Positions 14,330 to 22,187 of a DNA stretch of 33,232 nt are shown here, piece after piece. The stretch is from Neorhizobium sp. SHOUNA12A (lineage in GTDB: Bacteria; Pseudomonadota; Alphaproteobacteria; Rhizobiales; Rhizobiaceae). The position numbers were made by a program, and so were the translations under genes. The notes beneath the pieces are model-generated. The model was not told the origin of the DNA. It did no database searches and saw nothing but the letters and a program-made list of their open reading frames with translations. The stretch covers positions 1 through 33,232 of the forward strand of contig NZ_JALBGV010000069.1 in the NCBI RefSeq assembly GCF_023006505.1. The letters run 5' to 3'. The stretch's first letter is position 1; each line of letters begins with the position of its first letter.

Positions 14330-14566
14330 ATGAAGAACGACGCCGAAATCTCCGAGGACCTCAGCCGCCGTGTCGACCAGCTCGCGGCCCGCTCCAGGCT
14401 GACGCGCGGGCAGATCATCGAAGACGCGCTGGCTCACGGTCGCTCGCTCGCCTGGCAGGAAAAGTGGATCGCTGGGGTGGAGGCAGGGCTTGCCGACGCA
14501 GACAACGGCAGTTTCGCGACGGAGGCGGAAATCGCTGCCGTGTTGACCAAGTACGGGCCGGCTTAA
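14330..14566 (+). CDS. Ribbon-helix-helix (CopG-type) antitoxin
   Basis: A 78-residue protein. Residues 5-45 (ISEDLSRRVDQLAARSRLTR, GQIIEDALAHGRS) form a CopG-like ribbon-helix-helix DNA-binding domain. The rest (WIAGVEAGLADADNGSFATE) is a typical toxin-wrapping tail of ParD/RelB-like antitoxins. It lies 7 bases upstream of a ParE/RelE toxin gene. It is expected to neutralise that toxin and repress the promoter. The ribosome site is weak. Confidence 0.85.
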   Translation: MKNDAEISEDLSRRVDQLAARSRLTRGQIIEDALAHGRSLAWQEKWIAGVEAGLADADNGSFATEAEIAAVLTKYGPA

Positions 14567-14573
14567 GCTTCCC

Positions 14574-14861
14574 GTGCGGATCGTTTTCACCCGGCGCTAT
14601 CTACGAGAATTAGCAAGCATCGGAGATTATATCGGCGAGCGTAACCCGCGCGCGGCAGCCCGCGTCGTGCACGAGATCCACTCGAAGACCACCCGGCTGC
14701 TATCGGACAATCCATTTATCGGGCGCCTCGGTGAAATCAGCGGCACGCGCGAGCTGGTGATCGTCAGCACGCCTTACGTCGTCGCCTATCGTGTGACGGA
14801 AAACCAGGTGGAAGTGCTTTTCGTCCAGCATGGCGCCCAGGAATGGCCTGACAAGGTGTGA
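14574..14861 (+). CDS. ParE/RelE-superfamily toxin
   Basis: A 95-residue toxin with the compact RelE/ParE fold: RIVFTRRYLRELASIGDYIG, the helix pair ARVVHEIHSKTTRLL, then NPFIGRLGEISGTRELVI and the final strand VEVLFVQHGAQEWP. ParE members poison DNA gyrase and RelE members cut mRNA; the sequence favours ParE/RelE type II in general. It uses GTG as start (14574), just after the antitoxin stop. It is the second gene of the first of two tandem modules. Confidence 0.87.
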   Translation: MRIVFTRRYLRELASIGDYIGERNPRAAARVVHEIHSKTTRLLSDNPFIGRLGEISGTRELVIVSTPYVVAYRVTENQVEVLFVQHGAQEWPDKV

Positions 14862-14877
14862 GAGCGAAATAGCGCGC

Positions 14878-14905
14878 CTTGCCCGATTGTGATAGGCTTG
14901 CCCGA
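14878..14905 (+). promoter_or_regulatory. Direct repeats upstream of the second RHH/ParE module
   Basis: CTTGCCCGA occurs at 14878-14886 and 14897-14905, a 19-base period, ending 16 bases before the antitoxin start. Two spaced direct sites suit ribbon-helix-helix dimers; binding is inferred. Confidence 0.5.
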
Positions 14906-14921
14906 GAACAGGAACAGACCG

Positions 14922-15209
14922 ATGCGCCCGAACCGATCGATTACCATCTCCCTGTCGGAAGACATGGCCGAACTCGTCCAGAAGAAAGTCGCGTCCGGCG
15001 AATTTGCTGACGAAAGCGAGGTGGTCGCCGAAGGATTGCGGTATCTGGCGGACCATGATGCGGGCATAGAGAGCTGGCTGCGGGATGAGGTCGTGCCGGC
15101 GCTGAGAGCGCATGATGCCGATCCCAGCAGGGGGCGCACGATTGAAGAGACGAGAAAAGAACTTGAAGAATACATGCAGACCAGGGATCGAAGATCGATC
15201 GGTGCATGA
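14922..15209 (+). CDS. ParD-like ribbon-helix-helix antitoxin
   Basis: A 95-residue type II antitoxin. Residues 4-45 (RSITISLSEDMAELVQKKVA, GEFADESEVVAEGLRYL) match the ParD ribbon-helix-helix domain. The C-terminal half (about 50-95) is acidic and helical, for binding the toxin. The ATG at 14922 begins the family alignment; an upstream ATG at 14889 is inside the operator repeats. The last 4 bases overlap the toxin start (ATGA). Confidence 0.9.
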   Translation: MRPNRSITISLSEDMAELVQKKVASGEFADESEVVAEGLRYLADHDAGIESWLRDEVVPALRAHDADPSRGRTIEETRKELEEYMQTRDRRSIGA

Positions 15210-15523
15210 AATATTCAGTCATCCTCTCCCTCGAAGCGCGTCTGGATCTGGCCGATCTGTTCGATTACCTGTCAGGCAAGACCGGAGATGATTTCGCGCG
15301 TGCTTATATCCGCAGGATCATTGACCATTGCAATGGCTTCAGCACTTTCCCCAAACGGGGAACCCTCCGCAACGACGTAGAGCCGGGCTTGAGGCTCGTG
15401 GGGTATCGCCGAAAGGCAACCATCGCCTTCCGCGTGGATGAGAATACCGTCACGATTGCTCGTATTCTTTATGGTGGCAAAAGCCTTACCGGCGCGGACG
15501 ACGTCGAAGACGACGAATTCTAA
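15206..15523 (+). CDS. ParE-family toxin
   Basis: A 105-residue ParE/RelE-like toxin: KYSVILSLEARLDLADLFDY, AYIRRIIDHCNGFSTFPKRG, then LRLVGYRRKATIAFRVDENT and the strand VTIARILYGGKSL with an acidic tail. ParE toxins inhibit DNA gyrase. It is translationally coupled to the ParD-like gene. Together with 14330-14861 it makes two modules of the same superfamily back to back, about 60 bases apart, with clearly diverged sequences, so this is not a recent duplication. Confidence 0.9.
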   Translation: MKYSVILSLEARLDLADLFDYLSGKTGDDFARAYIRRIIDHCNGFSTFPKRGTLRNDVEPGLRLVGYRRKATIAFRVDENTVTIARILYGGKSLTGADDVEDDEF

Positions 15524-15559
15524 CTTATCGCCTGCCTCACACGCCGCCGCCTGGAGGTT

Positions 15560-16444
15560 TCAGGCCTCGTCGCCGGGGGAGCGGGCCCAGTCCATGTAGA
15601 GTTCCAGCGCCTTGCGGGCGACCGGGCCTTCCTGGAGCTGGCGTTCCTCGAAACGGTTGACCGGCACGATCTTGGAATAGTTGCCGGAGGTGAAGATCTC
15701 GTCGGCATCCATGAAATCCTCGACCGTCAGCGTCATCTCGCGCACGTCGAAACCGCCGAGGCGCAGGAGGTTGATGACGCGCGAGCGGGTGATGCCGGCA
15801 AGGAACGTGCCGTTGGCGACCGGCGTCATGATCACCCCGTCCTTGACCATGAAGATGTTCGAGGACGCGGTTTCGGCGACGTTGCCGTTCATGTCGCGGG
15901 CGAGCGCATTGTCGAAGCCGCGGTTGCGCGCTTCCATGATCATACGGCCGCTATTGGGATAAAGGCTGCCGGTCTTGGCGCCGGTCATCGCCACTTCCGG
16001 GTTCGGGCGGCGATAGGGCGAGACGGTGAGCGACGAGGGTTTGGCGGTCTGCATCGGCGCCTCGAACAGGCAGAGCGCGAAGCGGGTCGATTCGGGATCG
16101 GCGGTGACGACGCTGTAGGGCATGCCGTGTTCCGACCAGTACATCGGCTTGATGTAGATCGCCGTCTTGCCGTCGAACTTCTTGACGCCTTCCCAGGCGA
16201 GCGCCTCGATCTCCTCGGGCTGCATCACCGGCTGCATGCCCATGTTCCTGGCCGAGCGGTTGACGCGCTGGCAATGCTGGTCGATGTCCGGCGCGATGCC
16301 ATCGAACCAGCGGGCGCCATCGAACACGGTGGAGCCGAGCCACATGGCATGCGAGGTCGGTCCGATCAGCTTCGGATTGCCCTCCAGCCATTCGCTGTCC
16401 ACGAACGTCCAGGTGGTGGTACGCGGGGCTGTGTTGACGGGCAT
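15560..16444 (-). CDS. ilvE: Branched-chain amino acid aminotransferase (class IV)
   Basis: A 294-residue PLP-dependent class IV aminotransferase that interconverts Leu, Ile, Val and their 2-oxo acids. WLGSTVFDGARWFDG is the N-terminal family block. The PLP-binding Lys is in MTGAKTGSLYPNS, and VAETASSNIFMVKDG carries the conserved Glu. GTFLAGITRSRVI and EIFTSGNYSKIVPV are the C-terminal blocks. AAGGAG lies 6 bases before the ATG at 16444; an upstream ATG adds six residues. A D-amino acid or ADC-lyase-like role is possible for class IV proteins but less likely. Confidence 0.85.
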   Translation of the reverse strand: MPVNTAPRTTTWTFVDSEWLEGNPKLIGPTSHAMWLGSTVFDGARWFDGIAPDIDQHCQRVNRSARNMGMQPVMQPEEIEALAWEGVKKFDGKTAIYIKPMYWSEHGMPYSVVTADPESTRFALCLFEAPMQTAKPSSLTVSPYRRPNPEVAMTGAKTGSLYPNSGRMIMEARNRGFDNALARDMNGNVAETASSNIFMVKDGVIMTPVANGTFLAGITRSRVINLLRLGGFDVREMTLTVEDFMDADEIFTSGNYSKIVPVNRFEERQLQEGPVARKALELYMDWARSPGDEA

Positions 16445-16637
16445 GGCGATCTCCTTGGTCATTCCGGGGTCATTCGCGTGAGGCGCTTCAAAATTGAGGG
16501 TGAGTGAAGTCCGGGGCCGCCACCGAGGTCAAGCGATAATATGAGATGGATCATCACAAAAATTGATATTTTTGACCATGGAGACCGGGGTGCCGGAGTG
16601 GCATGTTTCAGCGAGACAAGATCGAAGGAAGCTGGAA

Positions 16638-17408
16638 ATGGCATGGTCTGCGGAGCAATATGTGAAATTCGAGGACGAGCGGACGCGGCCGGCGCGCGAT
16701 CTTCTGGCGCAGGTGCCGCTTGCCTCAGTGGCTCGCGCCTATGACCTCGGCTGCGGTCCGGGCAATTCTACGGAGCTGATCGCGGCACGGTTCGGGGCCG
16801 CCAATGTCACCGGCCTCGACAGTGACGACAACATGCTGACGGCGGCGCGCAAGCGCCTGCCCGGCACGCAATTCACCAAGGCCGATCTGAAGACCTGGGT
16901 GCCGGAAGAGCCGGCCGACCTGCTTTACGCCAACGCCGTCTTCCAATGGGTGCCGGACCATATTTCCGTGCTCGCCCGGCTGATGGACCACCTGGCGCCT
17001 GGCGGCGTGCTGGCCGTGCAGATGCCGGACAACCTCTCCGAACCCAGCCACACGCTGATGGAGGAGACCGGTGCCGCCGGCCCGTGGAAGGCAGCCTTCG
17101 AAGGCGGCAGGGTTCGCCGGCCGGTGCTGCCGCAGCCGACCGCCTATTTCGACCGGCTGGTGCCTAAATCAGTTCGCGTCGACGTCTGGCACACGGTCTA
17201 TTACCATCCGCTTGGCGATGCGCATGCGATCGTCGAATGGGTCAAGGCGACCGGGCTCCGCCCCTATCTCGACGCCGCCGGCCCTGCTCATGCCGAAGCC
17301 TTTGCGGCCGACTATACCGCCCGCATTGCCAAGGCCTACCCGCCGATGGCCGACGGGCGGGTGCTGTTGCGCTTCCCGCGGTTCTTCATCGTCGCAGTGA
17401 AAGCCTGA
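16638..17408 (+). CDS. tam: Trans-aconitate 2-methyltransferase
   Basis: A 256-residue SAM-dependent methyltransferase matching Tam, which methylates trans-aconitate (a by-product that inhibits the TCA cycle). AWSAEQYVKFEDERTRPARD is the family's N-terminal block. Motif I of the SAM site is AYDLGCGPGNST, and DLLYANAVFQWVPDH and LAPGGVLAVQMPDN are the later methyltransferase motifs. The length equals that of the E. coli enzyme. The ATG at 16638 has AAGGAAG upstream; a longer open frame upstream lacks family character. It is divergent from the aminotransferase. Confidence 0.92.
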   Translation: MAWSAEQYVKFEDERTRPARDLLAQVPLASVARAYDLGCGPGNSTELIAARFGAANVTGLDSDDNMLTAARKRLPGTQFTKADLKTWVPEEPADLLYANAVFQWVPDHISVLARLMDHLAPGGVLAVQMPDNLSEPSHTLMEETGAAGPWKAAFEGGRVRRPVLPQPTAYFDRLVPKSVRVDVWHTVYYHPLGDAHAIVEWVKATGLRPYLDAAGPAHAEAFAADYTARIAKAYPPMADGRVLLRFPRFFIVAVKA

Positions 17409-17437
17409 AGGGCGGCTTCAAGGCGTGCTCGGCGGCT

Positions 17438-17584
17438 TCAAGGGGTGCCCGGCGGCGGGGCCAGCGGGTTTTGCGCCTGGGGCTGCGTGACTTCGATCCG
17501 GCCGAGACCAGAATCATTCATCCAGATGATGCTGAGGACACAACCGACCAGGATCATCAGCACCGCGATAAAAAGCCAACGCAT
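17438..17584 (-). CDS. Small single-pass membrane protein
   Basis: A 48-residue frame (too short for many gene finders) preceded by GGGGGAGAG at a proper distance. Residues 1-21 form one hydrophobic segment (MRWLFIAVLMILVGCVLSII), then a soluble tail with a Pro-rich end (PLAPPPGTP). The Cys at position 15 lies inside the segment and a lipobox is not convincing. It starts 20 bases after the alpha/beta hydrolase stop on the same strand, so it is probably co-transcribed. No function is assigned. Confidence 0.55.
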   Translation of the reverse strand: MRWLFIAVLMILVGCVLSIIWMNDSGLGRIEVTQPQAQNPLAPPPGTP

Positions 17585-17604
17585 CAAAAACTCTCCCCCG
17601 GCCC

Positions 17605-18498
17605 TCAACCGGAATGTACCCGGCCAAGGAAGTCGCGGATGAGCGGGGCGACCTCGTCGAGATTGGTTTCCAGCAGCCAATGACCACCATCGAGAAGATG
17701 AAGTTCCGCCCTCGGCAAGTCGCGCAGGAACGCGCGGGCGGATTTTTCCGGCATGTAGCCGTCCTGGGGACCCCAGACGATCAGGGTCGGCGGCTGGCGA
17801 TCGCGCAGATATTGCTGATAACGCGGAAACCAGGCGACGTTCTCGCGCAGCCCGGCGATGACATCGACCGCGATCTGCCGCCGCGGCTCGTCCATCAAGG
17901 CCCAATGCAGTTTCCAAAGGTCGGGCGAGATGCGTTCGGCGATCTCCGGCCGCACTTCGTTGAGGAACTCCTCCCTGAAACCCTCCTCGTTGACGACGCT
18001 GGCGATCTTGCGGCGGCCTTCCTCGGTCGGGTTGCGCCAGAATTCCTGCAGGGCGGCATATTTGGGACCAAGCGCGTCCTCATAGATATCGCCGTTCTGG
18101 ATGATCAGCGCGGCGATCTTCTCCGGGTGCCGGATCGCCAGGCGCAGACCGATCTGCGACCCGAAATCGTGGAGGTAGAGCGCGACACGGTCGAGACCGA
18201 GCGTTTGCGTGAACTCGTCCAGGAAGCCGGTGAAACCATCGAAATCATAGGCAAAGCCGGAGGGCGTGTCGGTGTAGCCCGAGCCCGGAAAATCCGGCGC
18301 GACCAGATGCCATCGATCGGCAAGCCGGGGCATCAATTCGCGGAATTCATAGGACGAGCACGGATAGCCATGCGGCAGCAGAAGCACGGGTGCACCGGCC
18401 CTGCCCGCCTCCCGGTAAAACACCTTGATGCCGTTGAGGTCGAGCCACTTGTGTTTTACCCGCATCCTCTCCCGGGGGGCTTCGGTGGTCATGTCCAT
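17605..18498 (-). CDS. Alpha/beta hydrolase with Asp nucleophile (epoxide hydrolase or dehalogenase type)
   Basis: A 297-residue cytoplasmic hydrolase. HGYPCSSYEF is the oxyanion-loop block, FPGSGYTDTP follows, and LYLHDFGSQIGLRLA carries the nucleophile elbow HDFG, with Asp as nucleophile, as in haloalkane dehalogenases and epoxide hydrolases. WGPQDGYMP holds the acid residue and LLDGGHWLLET the catalytic His. The cap domain region (about 150-230) is helical. The ATG at 18498 has GGAG at 8 bases; the ATG at 18504 is only 2 bases from it. The substrate is not predictable. Confidence 0.88.
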   Translation of the reverse strand: MDMTTEAPRERMRVKHKWLDLNGIKVFYREAGRAGAPVLLLPHGYPCSSYEFRELMPRLADRWHLVAPDFPGSGYTDTPSGFAYDFDGFTGFLDEFTQTLGLDRVALYLHDFGSQIGLRLAIRHPEKIAALIIQNGDIYEDALGPKYAALQEFWRNPTEEGRRKIASVVNEEGFREEFLNEVRPEIAERISPDLWKLHWALMDEPRRQIAVDVIAGLRENVAWFPRYQQYLRDRQPPTLIVWGPQDGYMPEKSARAFLRDLPRAELHLLDGGHWLLETNLDEVAPLIRDFLGRVHSG

Positions 18499-18731
18499 GA
18501 TCATCGCTCCTTGGCTGCCAGCCCTTCAAGAAAGGTTCATGCTGGAAATGTTCCGTGACCATTTCGTGGCACCAGGCCGACTTTTCGCATCGCGGCGACG
18601 TCGGCGGTTCTCCAGCTTGACGCACCCGGCGCGTAGCCGCAACGCAGCAAAATGGTTGACTCGGGCCGGTTCGGCTTGCACTCTCGACCCTTCCCGTTTT
18701 CGTCGTCCTGCCCGAAAAGCCGTTCGAAGCC

Positions 18732-19454
18732 ATGCCGAAACCATCCACATTGTCGCTGACGCAGGACCTGGTCGACCTTTGCTTTCGCGAGGAGATCGAT
18801 CCCGGGCAGCCGGCCACATGGGAGCCGCTGACCGACGACGATTTCATCGAGATCGCCGATCGGCTGGCCGCGGAAATCGGCGAGGATCCGCTTTGGGTGT
18901 TCGCCTATGGCTCGCTGATCTGGAAGCCGGGCTTCGATAGCATCGCCTGCCAGCGGGCCGCCGCGTTCGGCTGGCATCGCTCCTTTTCGCTGAGAATCGA
19001 GCGCGGTCGCGGCTCGCCGGCACAGCCGGGGCTGATGATGATGCTGTCGCGCGGCGGCCGCTGCGATGGGGTGATCTATCGGGTGGCCGACGACGACAAG
19101 CGCGTCCAGATCGAAAAAGCGCTACGCCGTGAAGTCAGCCATCGCGACAGCCTCGCCTCGTTCCGCTGGCTGCCGGTCCGCACCCAGGCCGGCGAGACCG
19201 TGCGGGCGCTGACCTTCTGGGTCGGCGGCACCAGCAAGCGCATCGTCCGGCCGCTGCTGCCGCTCGACGAGGTCGCAAAGGTTCTGGCGCGCGCCTGCGG
19301 GCATCGGGGCTCCTGTGCCGAATACCTCTACAATACCGTCGTGCATCTCGCCGAATTCGGCATCCGCGACCGCAATCTCTGGCGGTTGCAGGAGATGGTG
19401 GCGAAGGAGATCCGGGTGATGCATGTGCGGGAGGCGGTTGCGGTCGGGGCGTGA
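18732..19454 (+). CDS. Gamma-glutamylcyclotransferase, ChaC-like
   Basis: A 240-residue enzyme of the ChaC family, which cleaves glutathione into 5-oxoproline and Cys-Gly. The diagnostic VFAYGSLIWKPGF (about 56-68) binds the gamma-glutamyl group, followed by AAAFGWHRSFSLR. The catalytic Glu is in KALRREVSHRDSL. GSCAEYLYNTVVHLAEFGIRDRNL is the typical C-terminal block. An N-terminal extension of about 50 residues precedes the domain. A glutathione S-transferase gene lies downstream on the same strand after a RIME-like element. Confidence 0.9.
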   Translation: MPKPSTLSLTQDLVDLCFREEIDPGQPATWEPLTDDDFIEIADRLAAEIGEDPLWVFAYGSLIWKPGFDSIACQRAAAFGWHRSFSLRIERGRGSPAQPGLMMMLSRGGRCDGVIYRVADDDKRVQIEKALRREVSHRDSLASFRWLPVRTQAGETVRALTFWVGGTSKRIVRPLLPLDEVAKVLARACGHRGSCAEYLYNTVVHLAEFGIRDRNLWRLQEMVAKEIRVMHVREAVAVGA

Positions 19455-19486
19455 GGCGGGAAATGGGAGAGGTCGTGCCGTGTCAG

Positions 19487-19657
19487 CCCCCCTCTGCCCT
19501 GCCGGGCATCTCCCCCACAGGTGGGGAGATCGGCTGGGAGCGCCGGCGTCTCCCAAGAAACAGACGCTACTATTCCGCGCAGGCCAATATTGGGCGAAGG
19601 TCGAGCCGCATGTGATCTCCCCACCCGTGGGGGAGATGGCCGGCAGGCCAGAGGGGG
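19487..19657 (+). repeat. RIME-like palindromic intergenic repeat, copy 1
   Basis: Ends are long imperfect inverted repeats (CCCCCCTCTGCCCTGCCGGG at the left; the complement, ending AGAGGGGG, at the right), with nested hairpins around TCTCCCCCAC/GTGGGGAGAT. The asymmetric core begins GAGATCGGCTGGG. The architecture matches the intergenic mosaic elements known from Rhizobium. It lies in the 321-base gap between the ChaC-like gene and the GST gene. Confidence 0.85.
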
Positions 19658-19775
19658 CTGGCGATCTCGTCAGAAGAGGTTTGAAATCGCCTCACCACAA
19701 AACCAGTTGCAAAAAGCAATCGGCTGAGCTATTCCTAAACCAGTTTCAATTCGCAATCGGTTATGGGAGGCCGTC

Positions 19776-20435
19776 ATGCGTCCGGTTCTGTATTCACATC
19801 CATTCTCGTCCTACTGCCAGAAGGTGCTGACCGCGCTCTATGAGAACGGCACCGACTTCGACACCCGCATGCTCGGGCCGGAGGATCCTTCGGCTTACCA
19901 GGATCTCTGCAGCATGTGGCCGGTGAAGCGTTTTCCAATCCTGATCGACGGCGAGAAACGGGTCTTCGAATCCTCGATCATCATCGAATATCTCGGCCAG
20001 CATTATCCCGGCCCGGTAAAATTGATCCCGGACGACGCGGACGCGGCGCTCGATGTGCGGATGATGGACCGCTTTTTCGACAACTACGTCTCCATCCCAC
20101 AGCAGAAGGTCGTCTTCAACGCCATCCGCCCGGAAGAGAGCCGCGATCCCTATGGCGTGCAGGAAGCCCGCGACATGCTGGACGCCGCCTATGGCTGGCT
20201 CGACCAGCGCATGGCGGACCGGGAATGGGCGGCCGGAGGGGCATTCAGCCTCGCCGACTGCGCCGCGGCGCCCGCCCTCTTCTATGCGGACTGGACGCAC
20301 CGGATCGGCGAGCAGTTCGCCCATGTGCGGGCCTATCGCAAGCGGCTGCTCGCCCGGCCGTCTTTTGCGCGCGCGGTGGACGAGGCGCGGCCTTACCGCT
20401 CGTTCTTCCCGCTCGGCGCACCGGATCGGGACTAG
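19776..20435 (+). CDS. Glutathione S-transferase
   Basis: A 219-residue cytosolic enzyme. Residues 1-80 form the thioredoxin-like domain (VLYSHPFSSYCQKVLTALYE with the Ser/Cys active-site region; KRFPILIDGEKRVFESSIII with the cis-Pro and the ESSII glutathione-binding motif). Residues about 90-210 form the helical domain (GGAFSLADCAAAPALFYAD). GGGAGG precedes the ATG. It follows the ChaC-like gene across a RIME-like element, and both act on glutathione, but co-regulation is not shown. Confidence 0.9.
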   Translation: MRPVLYSHPFSSYCQKVLTALYENGTDFDTRMLGPEDPSAYQDLCSMWPVKRFPILIDGEKRVFESSIIIEYLGQHYPGPVKLIPDDADAALDVRMMDRFFDNYVSIPQQKVVFNAIRPEESRDPYGVQEARDMLDAAYGWLDQRMADREWAAGGAFSLADCAAAPALFYADWTHRIGEQFAHVRAYRKRLLARPSFARAVDEARPYRSFFPLGAPDRD

Positions 20436-20460
20436 GATGGGTCACCGGCAGTAGCGGGCT

Positions 20461-20796
20461 TCAGAACATGCTGTCATTGGCGATCGGCAGACCGCGCATC
20501 GCAGCATAGACGCGCCACACCTCGTGGCGCAGGACTGCACTTGGGCGCACGCCGCCGCTGCCGTAGTTCTTGTATTTGTCGCGATAGGCTTCCATAAAAA
20601 CCCTCACCGCCTCGATCACGTCGGCATGCAGCTCCGCCCTGCGGCGCAGCTCCTCCCGCTCGGAACGGAGGCTTTCAAAGTTCTGAACAAGCAGCAGCAG
20701 GTCCTCCATCGACATGGCGACATGCGAGCGATCGGCCGAACCGGCAGCCACCTCCGCCCGTATCCGGGCGATGATTTCATTCAGCTGGTCATTCAT
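20461..20796 (-). CDS. Hypothetical protein with coiled-coil centre
   Basis: A 111-residue soluble protein. Residues about 30-65 are rich in Leu and charged residues (MEDLLLLVQNFESLRSEREE, LRRRAELHAD) and predicted to form a coiled coil; the C terminus has VLRHEVWRVYAAMRGLP. AGGAGA precedes the ATG at 20796, and the frame is preserved across the gene, so it is probably real. I do not recognise the family. It lies downstream of the LysR gene on the same strand. Confidence 0.65.
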   Translation of the reverse strand: MNDQLNEIIARIRAEVAAGSADRSHVAMSMEDLLLLVQNFESLRSEREELRRRAELHADVIEAVRVFMEAYRDKYKNYGSGGVRPSAVLRHEVWRVYAAMRGLPIANDSMF

Positions 20797-20906
20797 GGGA
20801 TTAGATTCTCCTAATCCAGCCGATGTGGGTGGCAAAATTGACCAATGCAAGGCGAAACTGTGGCCTGAAAGACACGTTTGCCGATCAACGTGACCGGGGC
20901 GGTCTC

Positions 20907-21800
20907 TTAAAGTCGTGCCGCGATAAAGTCGATATAGGTGCGAATGCGCAGGGCGAGGTGCTCATGGCCGGCGTAAACGGCATGGATTTCCTCGATATCT
21001 TCGGGATTGAAATCCTCCAGAACCGGCACGAGCCGGCCGGCCTCGATATCCGGTTCGACATGGAAACGCCCGACCCGGCCGATGCCGAGATGATCCAGGC
21101 AGAACTGCCGGATGATCGAGCCGTTGCTCGCCTTCAGGTTTCCGGAAACCGGCAACAGCTCCCGGCTGCCGGTTTTCGGATCACGAAAAGGCCAGCCTTC
21201 GACCGCCCGCCGGAAATTAAAATTGATGCAGTTGTGATGGATGAGCTCGGCTGGCGTCTTCGGCACGCCGTGGCGCTCCAGATAACCGGGCGAGGCGATC
21301 ACCACCTGGCGGCTCTCGCCGAGCTTTCGCGCCATCAGCGACGAGTTGCGCATCGGCCCGTGGCGGATGGCGATGTCGACCCGTTCGCGAATGAGATCGA
21401 CGATATCGTCGGTCAGGGTGATATCGAGCTGAATATCGGGGAAAAGCTGCTGAAACTCGCAGGTCAGCGGCAGGACATAACGTTCTCCGAAGCCGACCGA
21501 AGCGTTAATCGACAGCGGCCCGCGCGGCAGCGTCCGCCCGCCGCCGGAGACCATTTCCTCCGTATCGGCGATCTCGGCCAGGATGCGCTGTGCCCGCGCC
21601 AGATAGGTCTCGCCCTCCGGCGTCAGCTGCAGCATGCGGGTGGAACGGACCACCAGGCGGGTGCCGAGCCGGTCCTCCAGCCGGGTGACGAGTTTACTGA
21701 CGGCGGAGGGGGAGAGCTTTAGCTTGCGACCGGCGGCCGAGAAGCTCTTGAGCTCGGCGGCCAGGGCAAAGACTTCCATTTCTCCGGCGCGGTTGTCCAT
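20907..21800 (-). CDS. LysR-family transcriptional regulator
   Basis: A 297-residue regulator. Residues 5-64 form the winged helix (MEVFALAAELKSFSAAGRKL, LSPSAVSKLVTRLEDRLGTR), and residues about 90-295 the periplasmic-binding-protein-like effector domain (GPLSINASVGFGERYVLPLT, VDIAIRHGPMRNSSLMARKL). It is divergent from the MFS transporter gene, the usual arrangement for the target of a LysR protein; a RIME-like element lies in the shared promoter region. Confidence 0.93.
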   Translation of the reverse strand: MDNRAGEMEVFALAAELKSFSAAGRKLKLSPSAVSKLVTRLEDRLGTRLVVRSTRMLQLTPEGETYLARAQRILAEIADTEEMVSGGGRTLPRGPLSINASVGFGERYVLPLTCEFQQLFPDIQLDITLTDDIVDLIRERVDIAIRHGPMRNSSLMARKLGESRQVVIASPGYLERHGVPKTPAELIHHNCINFNFRRAVEGWPFRDPKTGSRELLPVSGNLKASNGSIIRQFCLDHLGIGRVGRFHVEPDIEAGRLVPVLEDFNPEDIEEIHAVYAGHEHLALRIRTYIDFIAARL

Positions 21801-21851
21801 CGTGTTCGATCCTCGCTTTCAATTTCCGATCATGACCGTTCTGCCGCGGCG

Positions 21852-22042
21852 CCCCCCTCTGGCCTGCCGGCCATCTCCCCCACGGGTGGGGAGATCACAA
21901 GTGGCGCGATCGCCGCTTCCAAACAAACCGTCGTCCCCTGGTTGGTCGGCGCCCCGGATGAGACGTCGAGTGTAGAGCGGTGAGCAGGCGCCCAGCCAAT
22001 CTCCCCACCCGAGGGGGAGATGGCCGGCAGGCCAGAGGGGGG
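21852..22042 (-). repeat. RIME-like palindromic intergenic repeat, copy 2 (inverted)
   Basis: The same outer and nested inverted repeats as at 19487-19657. The core reads GAGATTGGCTGGG only on the minus strand, so this copy lies in the opposite orientation. It occupies about half of the 387-base LysR/MFS divergent region. Confidence 0.85.
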
Positions 22043-22069
22043 CGGTCTTGCTCCACCATCAATGTCACC

Positions 22070-22086
22070 TGTGATTTCAATTCACA
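22070..22086 (+). promoter_or_regulatory. TGTGA-N7-TCACA dyad upstream of the MFS gene
   Basis: TGTGATTTCAATTCACA is a 17-bp dyad, 101 bases before the MFS start. It could be a LysR-type site or a CRP-like site (the spacer is one base longer than the E. coli consensus). It is the only strong dyad left between the RIME-like element and the gene. Confidence 0.4.
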
Positions 22087-22187
22087 AATGATTATCCGCT
22101 TACGCGGCTACACACGCAAGTCCGAGGTGACGATATTGCGGTGCATCAAACTCCATTCCTTCCTCCCAAGGACAAGGATCCAAGCCA

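Noticed and set aside
13475..14590. 371-residue minus-strand frame
   Set aside because: It is antisense to the TauE/SafE gene and the RHH antitoxin gene, with Arg/Asp-rich low-complexity content.
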